From Ectocarpus siliculosus (Eukaryota; Sar; Phaeophyceae; Ectocarpales; Ectocarpaceae), in contig FN649757.1 of NCBI GenBank assembly GCA_000310025.1, forward strand, positions 186,925 to 250,924: DNA of 64,000 nucleotides, given 5' to 3'. This document shows, piece by piece, positions 22,440 through 33,700 of the stretch. The notes beneath the pieces are model-generated. The model was not told the origin of the DNA. It saw only the letters and a program-made list of their open reading frames with translations, and did no database searches. The first letter of the stretch is position 1. Each line of letters starts with the position of its first letter. Position numbers and translations under genes: made by a program.

Positions 22440-22547
22440 GTTCAGGCTGAGTGCATCTTCGGCGACTGGTCTCGTGGGGATGCAGGAGAACACCTTCCTC
22501 AGCGACTTCTTCGGCTGCGTCGGTTTTCTTCCGCTTACCACCCAGAG
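22440..22547 (+). pseudogene. Copy A exon 3
   Basis: The exon follows acceptor tgcgtccag and precedes donor GTATCG. It reads RLSASSATGLVGMQENT and then LSDFFGCVGFLPLTTQ, nearly identical to copies B and C. Confidence 0.75.
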
Positions 22548-23624
22548 GTATCGCATGAAGCTTGCTCCGAGTTATTGTACGCAGCAGGCGGTGCTTGGGT
22601 TTGACGCTGCATTGTTTCTGCTTGCCGACGTTAACTGAAGCAACGTCCACATGAGGCGGTGTGGTATTGGAGTGCTGGTGTTTTCCCCATACCATGGCCC
22701 TACCCGTGGCGTCTTTCGGAGTTTCGTTGTTTCGGCCAGTCACATTCGCGAGGCGATGGTGAAAATCATGACAACCCCCACCAGTCCACAGCATTCCGCC
22801 GTTGGGGGTGACTTCGACGAGAGTGGCCGTGTCGAAGCGATCGAACAAGGGGCTGAAAGGCATCACCTTCCAACGAACCCGTCATCCTGCACTTCTTGTC
22901 TGCAATCGCACTGGGGGCAACTGCGAAGGGTAGGTCCTTCGAATCGGTACCAAATGACGTGTTTCCCGTATGTTGCCGAAACATGCCTCGCTTACCTGAC
23001 AACGGAATAGGTATTTCTCGTTCCTGAACGTTGTTGAAAATCTCGACTGGTTTTATGATGTAGATTCAAGCACGAGCATTCAAGGTCCAGTCATAAACCA
23101 TGGTGGGACGAAAGTATCCACCGACACCAGAATGTCGTGAGAGTGGGTACCAGGCGGCGATGAGGCCCGACCACTGCTTGACCTGGACATCCCGGAAGGC
23201 TTTCCCCTTTCTGTTGGCTCAACATTTCTCATACGCCCGTTCTTGTGTATCTCACCCGTAAATATGCCTGCATGTCGACATGGGATGCCATCACTCCGGC
23301 AAGCAGACAAGACGTTCGTGGTGGCGTCTGCAGCCATCTCATCAACGTGTAAGCTGGGGGCGCGTTGAAGACAATAAAGGCATGCATCCATACGACGTGA
23401 TTTCCGAGAGAACCCCAACTGTTCTTGTCGACATGAGGTGTTGTGTATTGGGTGCTCGTGAAATGATGTCTTAGTTGGTTTGGTTTTTTGGTAACAAGGT
23501 GATCAGAACAAGTCTTCTGATCTATCATGACTCAATTTGTACCTAGGCGACACGCAAGAAAATCATGTCCCCCTTGCGGTGGTTCGCCCTTGATCCTTAC
23601 CCTCGAACACGCGGAATGCGACAG

Positions 23625-23738
23625 GACCCTTGTCTTTCAGAACGCAGCCAAGAGCGATCTGCACGCCGCTCTGGTGGGAACCGGCCGCTGTGTTGAGGTT
23701 TTCGAGCGATATCCTGGCATTTGCCGGGGCACGATGGG
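23625..23738 (+). pseudogene. Copy A exon 11
   Basis: It has the same length and borders as exon 11 of B. It reads TLVFQNAAKSDLHAAL and then GRCVEVFERYPGICRGTMG before GTGAGT. Confidence 0.7.
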
Positions 23739-24529
23739 GTGAGTCGCGTGTTCGCCCTCAGCACATGAATCAGTGATTTGACGTCGTTTTCTTGTTCATG
23801 GGGATGCTCCGGTTATGGTGTTGACAGAAGGCGTGAGCTAGATTGGCTGCTCCTTGCCATCGGTATCTGCCTTTCACGAAAACACAACGCTGTAGGAGAA
23901 CTTCGTCCATGCACAATCATTTTTGTGGCGAAGGAGGCATCTCCACCGGGTGGTTGATACTCCATAGCGTGAACCATCCACGATCAAGTTTCCCGCCGAA
24001 ACGCTTGATACCTCCCAGAGGTATTGACGTAGAGAGTTGAGGCTCACTCGAACGACTCCGTGAGGGTTCACACAGAACCACAAATGTGGTGCTGCGATCC
24101 GAAGCTTGATTTCGCGACGCAATCCACATGCGAGCTATACATACAAATGATGAGATTTTGCCGGAGTCGCGGATTGTGGTTGGTTCTGGGGTTTGCATTC
24201 ACCCAACGTTCGGCAGCATACGACCCGTGATCACGTCGACGCGGTTACTACAGAACGCGCCACCACTTAAGAACCGCTAATTTAGCTTGAGGCTCGACGC
24301 TTATTGGTTACCTCCAACCGTGCACATGTTCTTATTTTCCAAGTTTTTATTTGGAGCAGGTATCCACCTATGGTAAACGAGGTTCTTGTTCTTATTTCTA
24401 TACCGATTGCCGTATGCAGAGGACACAGACAGGTCTTTCTGCGTGGATTTCATTACGAGACACTACTGCTGAAAGAGTACAATGTAGCCGTAAAATCGCC
24501 CCCTAGGTGGCAGTGCCACATGTACGGTA

Positions 24530-25070
24530 TGGGAGAGGAGAGGTTGCCGAGAAAGGCTTAGGAGGCGAAGTGGACAAACAAAAAGAACTGGTGTACCAAC
24601 CTACGGAGAGTTAATGTTGTAGATGACGCATGGAAGGGGGTCCAACTTGACAAAGGCGAAACACTCGAGAGGGGAGGTCAAGAGGGGTTCAAGGAGAAGA
24701 TATATGTTGCTACTTTGGCGAGAGAGAAGGACAGGATCAAACCAAAGAAACCAAGGACACGGAGGGTCTCGATGTGTACGGAATATCAAAGAAGGAATAT
24801 ATTTAAAGATTACCTACATGGAGGGCCAATGGATGCAGGGACAAAGCTGAAGGTCAAACCTAGGACTGGGGATGTTGGCCTTTGAGAACGTAGACGAAGA
24901 TTGAGGAAGGTAGACGATGAAGACGACAAACCCAGGTGTGATTGCGGCTCCGAGGGCGAAGACCATCTTCATGTACTTGTGGAATGCCCGTGGTACAAGA
25001 AGGAGAGGGAAATGTACATGACTGAGCTAGCTGGGGAAAACAGTAGAAGGAAAAAGTACAGAAAGAAAGA
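24530..25070 (+). pseudogene. LINE (non-LTR) ORF2 C-terminal relic, unit 1
   Basis: In one plus-strand frame the sequence reads LKVKPRTGDVGL, a TGA, then RRRRLRKVDDEDDKPRCDCG and GEDHLHVLVECPWYKKERE. The RTGxxGL...CxCG...EDxxHxLxECPxY pattern is the C-terminal end of many non-LTR retrotransposon polymerases. Stops interrupt the frame and no reverse transcriptase core precedes it. Confidence 0.65.
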
Positions 25071-25389
25071 CACTTGACGAATGTAAATAGCCAGGAGAAG
25101 ACGGTAGGTGTACTGGGGCATAGGAAATGGGTTGAAATAAGGCGGAAAGTGATACCGATGGGAAAACATGTTTGAGGACCTTTTTGACAACGTAGGAAGG
25201 AACGATTGGCCATCGGTGATCGAACCTGTGGGAACAATGCTCCGTCCTGTCGAGGACGCGTGGTCAACGGTCTAACCGCTAAGTAAGGCTGCCAAAACAT
25301 GAGAGAGACTACACCCCCCTTCGGATCCAACTCCTACGATCGGGAAGAGGCGTAAGTAGGTTAAAATGGCAGGTAAGCCGTATGTTGTA

Positions 25390-25905
25390 CGATGTGGGAG
25401 AGGAGAGATTGCCGAGAGAAGCCTGGGAGGCGAAGTGGACAAACAAGAAAAATGGAGGTACCAACCCGGAGGGAGTGTATTAAGGTTGTAGACGGCGTAG
25501 GAAGAGTTCAAAATCGATTAGGTTGGTACATTGGAAACGAACGGTGTAGATCTAGAGGGGTTCGAGAACAAGAAATCTGCTTCTTTCGCCGAGAGAGAAC
25601 ACCATATAACAAAAGGATCCAAGGATAAGGAGGGTCTCCATGTGGATGTTGAAAGAAGGTATAGGTACCTACTACATGGACCAATGGATGCAGGGAGAAA
25701 GCCGAAGGTCAAATTTTGGAGTGGGGAAAACGGCCTTCGACAACATTGACGAAGATTCAGGAAGGTAGACGATGAAGACGAGTTAAATGTGAATGCGACT
25801 CCGAGAGTGAAGACCGGGTTCATGTCGTTGCGAAACGTCCGTGTTGGGCGACAAGGACAGAGAAATGTACATGATTGAGTTGGACATGTAGAAGAAAAGG
25901 TACAG
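25390..25905 (+). pseudogene. LINE ORF2 C-terminal relic, unit 2
   Basis: This unit aligns with unit 1 along its length, about 850 bp downstream. The motif survives in degenerate form as CECDSESEDRVHVVAKRPC. The two units are direct repeats, so the segment was duplicated before or after capture by the surrounding inverted-repeat element. Confidence 0.6.
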
Positions 25906-26469
25906 GGAGGTGTTTGAGGCATGGAATAGCCAAGAGAAAACGGTGGTAGCTGTACAGGAAGTGGGTTGAAAAGGCGGGAGGTGATATCGATATAGGGTAG
26001 ATCGGCTAGGGAGAACATGGTTTGGCCACGTTTGACAAAGTACTTCGAAGTGGGAAGGAACGATTGGCATCAGTGATCCTGTTGGAACATGGATGCGTCC
26101 TCTCGAAGACGTTGGTCAATTGTCCTACCGCTAAGGCATGCGAAACATGAGAGAGAGTACGTTCTCCCCCTCCGCGCGTACAAGAATTCATCACGAGGTC
26201 CTCTCTCTCCCCCCCCCCCCGCCTCGAATCAGAAACTAACTGCTGTTTGGGTCACCCCCAGCCTCCTGAATTCTTATCTTGCAGCCGCCGCGTTTTGGGG
26301 CTCCGTTCTTATCTCTATGCGCATTGGTACACCGGGCGGGTTCTTGTTCTTAATACAACGTCGGAACTGAGCATATGTTCTTATGGCCAAGTTCTTAGAT
26401 TTTGGATTGTTTGAGGCTCAAGTTCTTGAACTGCTAAGTTTTTAAGTGGTGGCGCGTTCTGTATCGTTC

Positions 26470-28000
26470 TCAGTGCTGAGATTCAGATCATACCCCCGAG
26501 GTTACTCAATGGATGAGACCGTGAGTCAGCGAAGTCTTGTCCAACGCAGTCTGCGCCAATCGCAAAATATAGCTGCATCTGTCCAGGCAGCTCGTTCGTG
26601 GAGGGGAGGGAGTGAATGTCGAGGCAAAATATATCTGACTGAGCGTAAGGAGGATGCCTTTGGGGTTACCACGTCCTGATGGCACCATACTCTATTTTTT
26701 GTTTACGCTGACTTATCTCCACAAAGGAGAGGCCCGTGGGGAATATAAGCGTCTTTTCTTAGAGGTGTTATAGAAACGGATGTATGGATTGGAAGAAAAT
26801 CGATGTGGGCAATGTCGTTCTTGTTCATGAAGAGACAAAGGATGACTTGGCTAGTTCATGATGAGTTCAGTGGATGTTTCGCTTGTCAGTTGGATTTGTC
26901 CGGCCGCAAGGACCCTTGCCATGCCGCTTGCGACCTCCACTCTTAGCACACTGTGCACACATTCTTTGTTCGATGCTCCAAATCGGTCCGCACCTCCCGC
27001 CAGTTTGTGCTGATACCTGCAGTTCGATTTTTATAAGGTTGTTTTGACCGTGCACCTCCGCCAACGCCACGATTTCTTGCGGTTTATCGTAAGCATGCGA
27101 AGTACGACAGTATGTTTTGGCTTGCTGGTGACAGTTGTCCAAACTACTGGTCTCGACCTACTGTTGGTTTCGTTCAGCATCGTATCCGGTAGCGGCAGTG
27201 GGATCGCTAAGGCCCTTAGTCTTGCATAACACCCCCCACTTCCCACAATATTTGTTTCGCTCGGACGCTTGCGAATTTTGTGGCAACTTCAAAGAGAAAT
27301 CCTCGGAAGCAGAAGCGCGCGTGCATCTATTGTCGAGGACGGAAGGCGCTGCGTCGGTGGGCACATTGTGTGCTGCGCGTTTGGTTCATTCGATGTGCCG
27401 TCCCCTACTCTTATATCCGGGTGGGTTGGAATGGGGGTAGATTTGGTTTGCAAAAGCACAAACTCGAGAACCAACACTTTGCCGCGTTGGTGGACGCGCG
27501 ATGACAACCAATCAGTTCGCTTCCCAGATTGTAGTATGGGAAAAAACAAGTATTTTGTGTCCCCGAACCGGTTCCTCATTTGACCAATAAGAGGTTCTGA
27601 ATCCCTTGGCAGTTTGAGCGTTTTGGACTTCACCACAAGTTATCTGAACTCTGGCTTGTCTAGACGAGTTTCTGCCTCTTCTCGAGTGGTAGAATCCGCC
27701 GGATCGGTTCAAGTATCGTTGTTCGCCTTGGACGACGGAGGAAGAGGAAGAGCCGCACAGTTTGACGAATTGCCGAGAATATCTATTGCACAAAGGTCCA
27801 AATGGTTTCGGAGTCGAGACCACATCAGCAACACACACGTGCCGACGAAAACAGTCAATACTTTTCGAGATGTTTGGTGAATGACATAGACAATAGACAT
27901 CTCTGTCATCGTGTACCCAGCGGTTTGCTCCACAAACCGAATTGTTTCAAGCCGTATGTTCCCGTGCTCCCCGCTGCCGGCGTCCTCACTGAAGGTATCA
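26470..28000. other. No supported exon between the transposon and copy A exon 12
   Basis: Overlapping frames occur on both strands at 27,135-27,640 and 27,709-28,224 without recognised motifs. The region corresponds to the intron and exon stretch before exon 12 in copies B and D, but I could not align a specific exon. Confidence 0.3.
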
Positions 28001-28032
28001 CAAGGCCCATATGCTTCTGGTTTGTCTCGCAG

Positions 28033-28174
28033 CGATTGACCACCCTGGAGCTCCAGCGATGTACGACAAGTTGCGGGTGTTCTACAATTTGTTTCGCCCT
28101 TCTGGCTCACGGGCCGTACCCCGTTTGGAAGAGTGGCACGGAGTGGATGCCTTCTGCAACGACATCTATTGCAG
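28033..28174 (+). pseudogene. Copy A exon 12
   Basis: The exon lies between acceptor tctcgcag and donor GTACGT and is 142 nt, identical in length to B. It reads YDKLRVFYNLFRPSGS and then RLEEWHGVDAFCND, closely matching copy B. Confidence 0.75.
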
Positions 28175-28429
28175 GTACGTATTTCAATGTACACTATGAC
28201 CTTGCCGATCTCCGAATATTGCAAATCCGATGTTGGGGAAAACGGGATGTGACGGGCCTACCAATGTTTTATTCAGCGATTAATGTCTTCTTCCAGCGCT
28301 AGTGACGGCAGAAACGATTTACTCGCATGGTCTTGCAGCGGTTCGACCCTAGAGTACACCCAGTCAACCCGGACGACGTGAGTAGGATGCACTACCAAGT
28401 CCACGGATACGAACAAAACCTACCGCTTG

Positions 28430-29060
28430 CTTGGTAGGGAAACCGGAGCAGGTGGTTTCCTCTCTCGAATGTGTAGTCTGAGAATGGCCACAGGATGCGT
28501 TTACCCGTCCATCCCGGCACCTTTAGCACACTGCGTACCAACAAGAGCCAACAACATAAAAAGGTTGCCGTTTGCTGATCCTCGCTTATTGGCGCTGGTG
28601 AATTTTTCGGGAACTTCGTCACAGGTAGACAAACGTCACGATGACATATCTTATTCAAAAACTTGTATAATGAGGAGATGCACGTCGTGCATCCGCAAAT
28701 TCACTTCTGTCGACTTGGAATGTTTCCCCCCCCCCAGGACGCCATGACATGCCATCACATTCAGCTCCATGTTCAAGACCAATTCAGTCTAAGCCTCTTT
28801 TTCAGTCTTGAAGTACGAAATTTCGCGTACATACATAAATGTAGTTGTCACCCGTTCCTGGTGCTTCGAGTTTTTCCGATTTTTTTCGATCGCTCGGTTG
28901 CCGTGAATGTAGCTATGCATTTAGCTGTGTAGAAGAACTGTAGTCGGCACTCGGTCGTGGATCTCTTGAGGTGTGACATGCGCAGCTGCTGCAGGCTTCA
29001 GTTGCCTTCAGCCAGGCATGTGAAAGCATGGCAGACATGACCAAGATCCACAGTGCATTC
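28430..29060 (+). other. Conserved 3' flank of the gene family (copy A)
   Basis: This aligns with 42,597-43,140 and 2,441-3,000. A block near gggaaaccggagcagg follows directly on a relic of the terminal exon, showing that the exon body was deleted in copy A. Confidence 0.5.
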
Positions 29061-30280
29061 TACTACATGTAGTGTAGAGGGGTTGCGAGGACCATTGCCA
29101 GTAGACCGTCGGGACGACCGGTGCCCTGCTGAGGATCAAAATATTTTGTGTTCCGGTACCGTAGGCATCAAACCATCTTATTACCCAGGATCAATACAAC
29201 GGCAGGAGGGACTGGTGTTGAGTATGAAGCCTGGGGATCAGGTCGGAGGTGATACTGAAATACCTCAAGCTTTCACAACAACAAAGTGGTAGACTAATCG
29301 GGTTGGATGAGACCATGTACACAGAGTAAGATATCCCAGATACGGTTTGCTCAGACTGCACGGCGAGTTTTTACGGTGAATCAACGGGGAACCCAGTAAA
29401 TCGGAGAGGATGCACTCTATGCAATACATGGCAGGCAGTCAACGAACCTTTACACAGCCCTCTCCATAGCATCGTCCCCACGCCGCATAAAAAAGTGGCA
29501 TGGCCTCTCCTCTATCTCCGACGGTTCAGATGCACCCTGTGACCCGAATGCTCAGTGTTCTGAGATCTCTCAGGCGAAGAACGGCAGGTTTTAACGTAGA
29601 AAAAACACGGCACAGAGGGCGGCGGGGTATTTTTGTAGCCGTCTCGAGTGGACCGGCCTCTTGTCGACCGGACCGGGCATTACGTCGGACGAGTGTATGC
29701 ACCGCGCGGGCACTTTGGACAAAGATTTGCGGCGGGGCTTGTGGGGGCGTTTTGACGGCGGTGCACTTGCTGTCTGTGCAGAATATGGCGGTTGGTGCAA
29801 GTTGGTGGCACCAAAATGAACCGAGGAGGGCAGGGAGATGAAGTCAGACGAATTAGAAGGGGCCGTGTACAGTGGTGTCCCGTGCGGTACGAAATAGAAG
29901 TAGCAAGTCGGGAGGCAATCGAGGGAAAAGGCACGGTGGTAGCCAATAACATTTGTAGAAAGTAAAAGAATAACACCCCAGCGCGTGAGTTCTGTAGTGT
30001 CACGATGACGTCGAAGTTGGCGAAGAAAATGGTAGATTACCGTTTCGGGACTTGGTCGTCGAAGACCGTTGTGTGCAGTAAGGTTGGTTCCCCCCACCGC
30101 AGGAAAGAGCACCCTCGTTTGTTGTTTGGAGGGAAGATAGAGAGGGGCAGCAGGCAGCAGCTACAGTATTGAGAGAGAGGCAGAGGGACGATAGAAAGGC
30201 CGCAGAAGGTGTCTGCGGGCAAAATACATGCTCTCTGCGTGCCAGTTTGGAAATCTCTCCGTTCCTTGGGCTTGTTGAAG
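29061..30280. other. No supported gene upstream of copy B
   Basis: Short frames only. The stretch from about 30,280 is the conserved upstream region of copy B. Confidence 0.3.
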
Positions 30281-30345
30281 AACAAAATTACTGCTGGAGA
30301 CTGTTGGTTTCGGCCAATGGGAAGAGGGGAGTCCCTGATTTGTCC

Positions 30346-30370
30346 CACCAAATCCCGCCAATTCCCCGCC
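30346..30370 (+). promoter_or_regulatory. Shared upstream motif of family exon 1 (copy B)
   Basis: The block caccaaatcccgcca followed by attccccgcc matches the blocks upstream of exon 1 in copies E and D. It lies about 210 bp before the presumed start codon at 30,582. Confidence 0.5.
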
Positions 30371-30581
30371 AAGCTGACTTCATCCTCGAGTCTGTTGTGT
30401 CTGTCTCCTTCTCCCTTCCTCTCTTCCCGTGCCTGCGTCTGTGCATGAGCCGAGGCGACGTGATCTGTGCCGTGATCAGAGTAGTAAACAGCACAAAGCG
30501 CCACCGCCAGTCAAGAAGCTGGATAGCAGCTCTTTTTGTGGCCGGTGGTGTACAGCAGTACCGGAAGAGGGCAATCCATCC

Positions 30582-30727
30582 ATGGATACTTCAGGTACAG
30601 AGCCGTCGAAGGGCAACAACGATGATGGTACGGCGACCTGTCTTCGGCCAATCCTGCCTGGAATACGCCGGAGCTGCTCAGAATGTGGACGAAAAAAGAA
30701 GCGTTGTGATGGCCAACGACCTTGCAG
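30582..30727 (+). CDS. Copy B exon 1: start and first four cysteines of the zinc cluster
   Basis: The start MDTS is shared with copy E. The exon ends RRSCSECGRKKKRCDGQRPC plus two bases, then GTGAGA. C-x2-C-x6-C-x5-C is the first part of a Zn2Cys6 cluster. An upstream in-frame ATG at 30,429 is not conserved, so 30,582 is preferred. Confidence 0.8.
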
Positions 30728-33700
30728 GTGAGATCTCGGTGGGGAAACCACCAAAGGTTGCGTAAGGTGCATGTAGGGTACACTATGTACTGGAATGTCG
30801 TCAAGTCTAAACTACATTTGTACGTACCGTACAGAATACGGATGGGACAAACCACACATGCCAACCTCTCACGGGGTCCTAGATCAGCATGTTATGTTTT
30901 TAACCGCATGGAGACCGACGTATTTCATTGCTCAACCGCTTAGCGCCGTCGATGCTACAGAAGTACAGTATACACTCCTGTTAATCAAAGTATGTTCAAT
31001 GAAACACACACCCATGCATTGTTGGGCGTTTTTCTTCCGAGAGGGAGGCGTTGACTCCCATCATGGATTGATGACTTGCGTACGACCTGCGGAATCTTCA
31101 TCTTCGTGAGAAATAGAGTGGTCGATTGAGTCCCGACTAGAATATTCCAGCGTTGTTCACGGTGCAGTTCTTTTCGGCGGTACGGTCATATTTCGCACCG
31201 CACCGCACCGCACCGCACCGCACCGCACCGCACCGTCACATTTGGAGATGAAAGAAAACGCACCTCGCCGTGATACAACGAAACCGCACCGTACCGCGCC
31301 GTGATGTATGACGAAATCGCACCGCCACGTACCGTACCATGGCGGTTTCTTTCACGGTGCGGTTTGTCCTAGACGCTGTCGCCGAAAACGCTGTAAAAAT
31401 GGCACGTGAAGCCCTTTTTTTTATGCAGACGCACACCAGGAAAGGCAGCTGCATCTTTGTCCAACCTGCTGCTCGTGCGGAAGAGCAATTGGTTCAGTCC
31501 TGCACGCCTGATGAAAAAAAAAACCGGCCCAACAAAAAATGGCAGTTGGCAAGCCCACGGACTGTCGACGTTCGCACCCCCATCTTTGTCAACATCCAGC
31601 AGTGGAACAGACCAGGAGCTACCCAGGGCAGCTATTTGTAGTTTCACTGGACTTCGTTCACTATAGCGCGAGAACTGCTCGGCACAGACTCCGAGATTCT
31701 ACTGAAAAAACGTGATCCACGCCCCCTGCGGCGGCCCAACGTCCTCTGCTGTTCACGTGCGTGCAACCTAATCAGAAAACGCGCCTACACTACCGATCGA
31801 CACGAGACTTTGCTCACTTATGAACAGTACCGCAAGGAGTAGATATCTCGAGTCTGTGTCTGGAAGTGCTCCCAGGACAGAGAGAGGTGTACGTATCGCG
31901 ATGAAAAAGATATCTTACGCGGATTGATCAAGCATTCTCATGTTTGGACGCCCCAGCGGCGATAGAAGACGTTGAATGTGCTTTCTGTGTGTCCTGCGGG
32001 TCTAGTGCAATTTGAACTTTGGTGCAACACGCAAGTACAAGTGGAGTATTTGCAAAAGGCGTGCGAAGGAGTTTGAACTGAGAGCGAACGCCTTGCCGTG
32101 CGCACCGCCTGGTCACCAAGAAAAACGCCGTGAAAATGCGGCACCCGCACGCAGCAGCAGTAGTAGCAGTCCGCCAGCAGACTCCGTTGTGGAAACTTTC
32201 TTTGTTATCTAAAACGACAGTCCGAACACCAGACAAAAAAAGCACACACAGCCGTTTTCAGCCCCCCCCCCCTCCTACTCGACTCGCGGTTTCCTTGCCA
32301 TTTAACTTGGGACAACCGGGTGAACTTACACAGATATAAACGCCTGCTGCAAAGCGCAGACGCCGCCGTTGCTCCTGTTGCACCCGAAACATAGACCGAA
32401 TAAGTCGAAATCCAAGCGCGGCGGTCGAATGTAGGCGTCCTGACCATCGCCTAATGAGCCCCATGCCATTGGATGAAACGCTACTTCTAAAGTTCTATTT
32501 TATTCGCTGGAACCCCACCCCATGACAGCACGACCTTGCTTGCATATTGAGCCTGAAACAAGACGCTGACACCCGTGCAAATATCAGTGAAAATACAGTC
32601 CATGCTGGAGCGTTCAATCTTAGTATGGGGTCGGTACAGGCCCGGCGTGATAAAATGACCAGAAGCGCGTGTCCTGGCGGCGGGTACAGGCCCAATCACA
32701 CGCTCGCTTGACCCGCTTGCGGTCGGCTTTCGCATGGTGGCGCGTCGCCGTCGTGGCGGCTTTGACCACCACCTCCTCCTCCGTCGCCACCAGGGCCTTG
32801 GTCTGCTCCTTGACGGTCGTCGAAGGAGCTTCTTCCGACGTAGTATTCACGGCTCCTCTTTCGCCGGCCGCCGCTGCCGTGGCTGCCGCCGCCAGAACCG
32901 CCGCCAGAGCCGTCGCCGCCAGAGCCGTCGCCGCCAGAGCCGCCCCGCCACCACCGTCGCAATTGCCAGCATCCCCGGTTGGGTCTCCTCAGAAAGAAGA
33001 AAGGGAAGTCGAGCCGCTACTGTAGTCTTGCTCGCTTGCAGCCCATCGTCCACATTAGCGGTCGCCTCCATCCCCGGCGGGTCGTTAATGAGCGCGTCCC
33101 CATGACCATCTGCCGCACCGCCGAGCGGACACGACTCCTTCGCCGCTACTACCGGCATTGTAGCAAATCCGAGCCTCCTGCTGCCACCGCCGCGACACTA
33201 GGAGCAACCGCGCTGGCGACACGGCTGGGGAACGAAGCGTCTGATAGGTGGACATTGCCGGTGTGGCGGCGGCATCGGGAGACGGGACCACGAGCCCGGT
33301 CGCGGCTCTTCTTCCGGCACAGTATTGTTGGTGCTGGCAATGGCCTCGCTCTCTCCGCCTTGCCGCTTGATACTGTTCGCTCTGTCGAGAGAAGGGAGCG
33401 TGGTAGCGACCACCGTCGCTGCCCAGGCTACGTTGCGTCCTTCGGCGGCGGTGCCCCCGCCACCGCCACCGCCGTGTTGCCCCCCGGAGTCGTGCAGCTG
33501 GCGTTGCTGGCGGAACCGCTATGCACTGCAGACGCCGCTAGCGGTGGCTCGACCGTGGCCGGGGCGGGGGTCTTTCCCTCCGGAGCTGCCTCGTCTCCTT
33601 GACACCTATCCCCTGCCCTCGGACCCTCCCTCCCCGGGCTTGCCCTTCTTTTTCACCTTAGACACCGTCGCCGTTGCCGGCAACGCCGCCACCGCCGCTT

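Larger units (their letters stand above)
24251..26461. mobile_element. TA-flanked inverted-repeat transposon with LINE cargo
   Basis: Both ends read CAGAACGCGCCACCACTTAA inward and match over about 24 bp. TA flanks both sides (24,249-24,250 and 26,462-26,463), as for Tc1/mariner-type elements. No transposase was seen. The interior is two tandem units of about 850 bp, each ending in a LINE-type cysteine motif. Related left-end sequence is found at 52,241. The element lies between exons 11 and 12 of copy A. Confidence 0.7.
22010..28760 (+). pseudogene. Copy A: truncated, decayed Zn2Cys6 family gene
   Basis: Exons recognised by alignment to copy B are exon 3 (22,440-22,547, same 108 nt as B and C), exon 4 (22,740-22,946), the end of exon 10 (to 23,348), exon 11 (23,625-23,738, 114 nt as in B) and exon 12 (28,033-28,174, 142 nt as in B). 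Exons 1-2 and 5-9 are absent. Exon 4 is 16 nt shorter than in B and goes out of frame within the CTFWCAIALGAL block. Terminal-exon similarity stops after YEQNL and jumps to the 3' flank, so its body is deleted. A 2.2 kb transposon sits between exons 11 and 12. The splice borders are well kept despite the decay. Confidence 0.75.

Noticed and set aside
32620-32850. A second Zn2Cys6 protein start (RKRVKRACDW)
   Set aside because: Only two cysteines with the wrong spacing are visible, and no second exon was found to complete a cluster.
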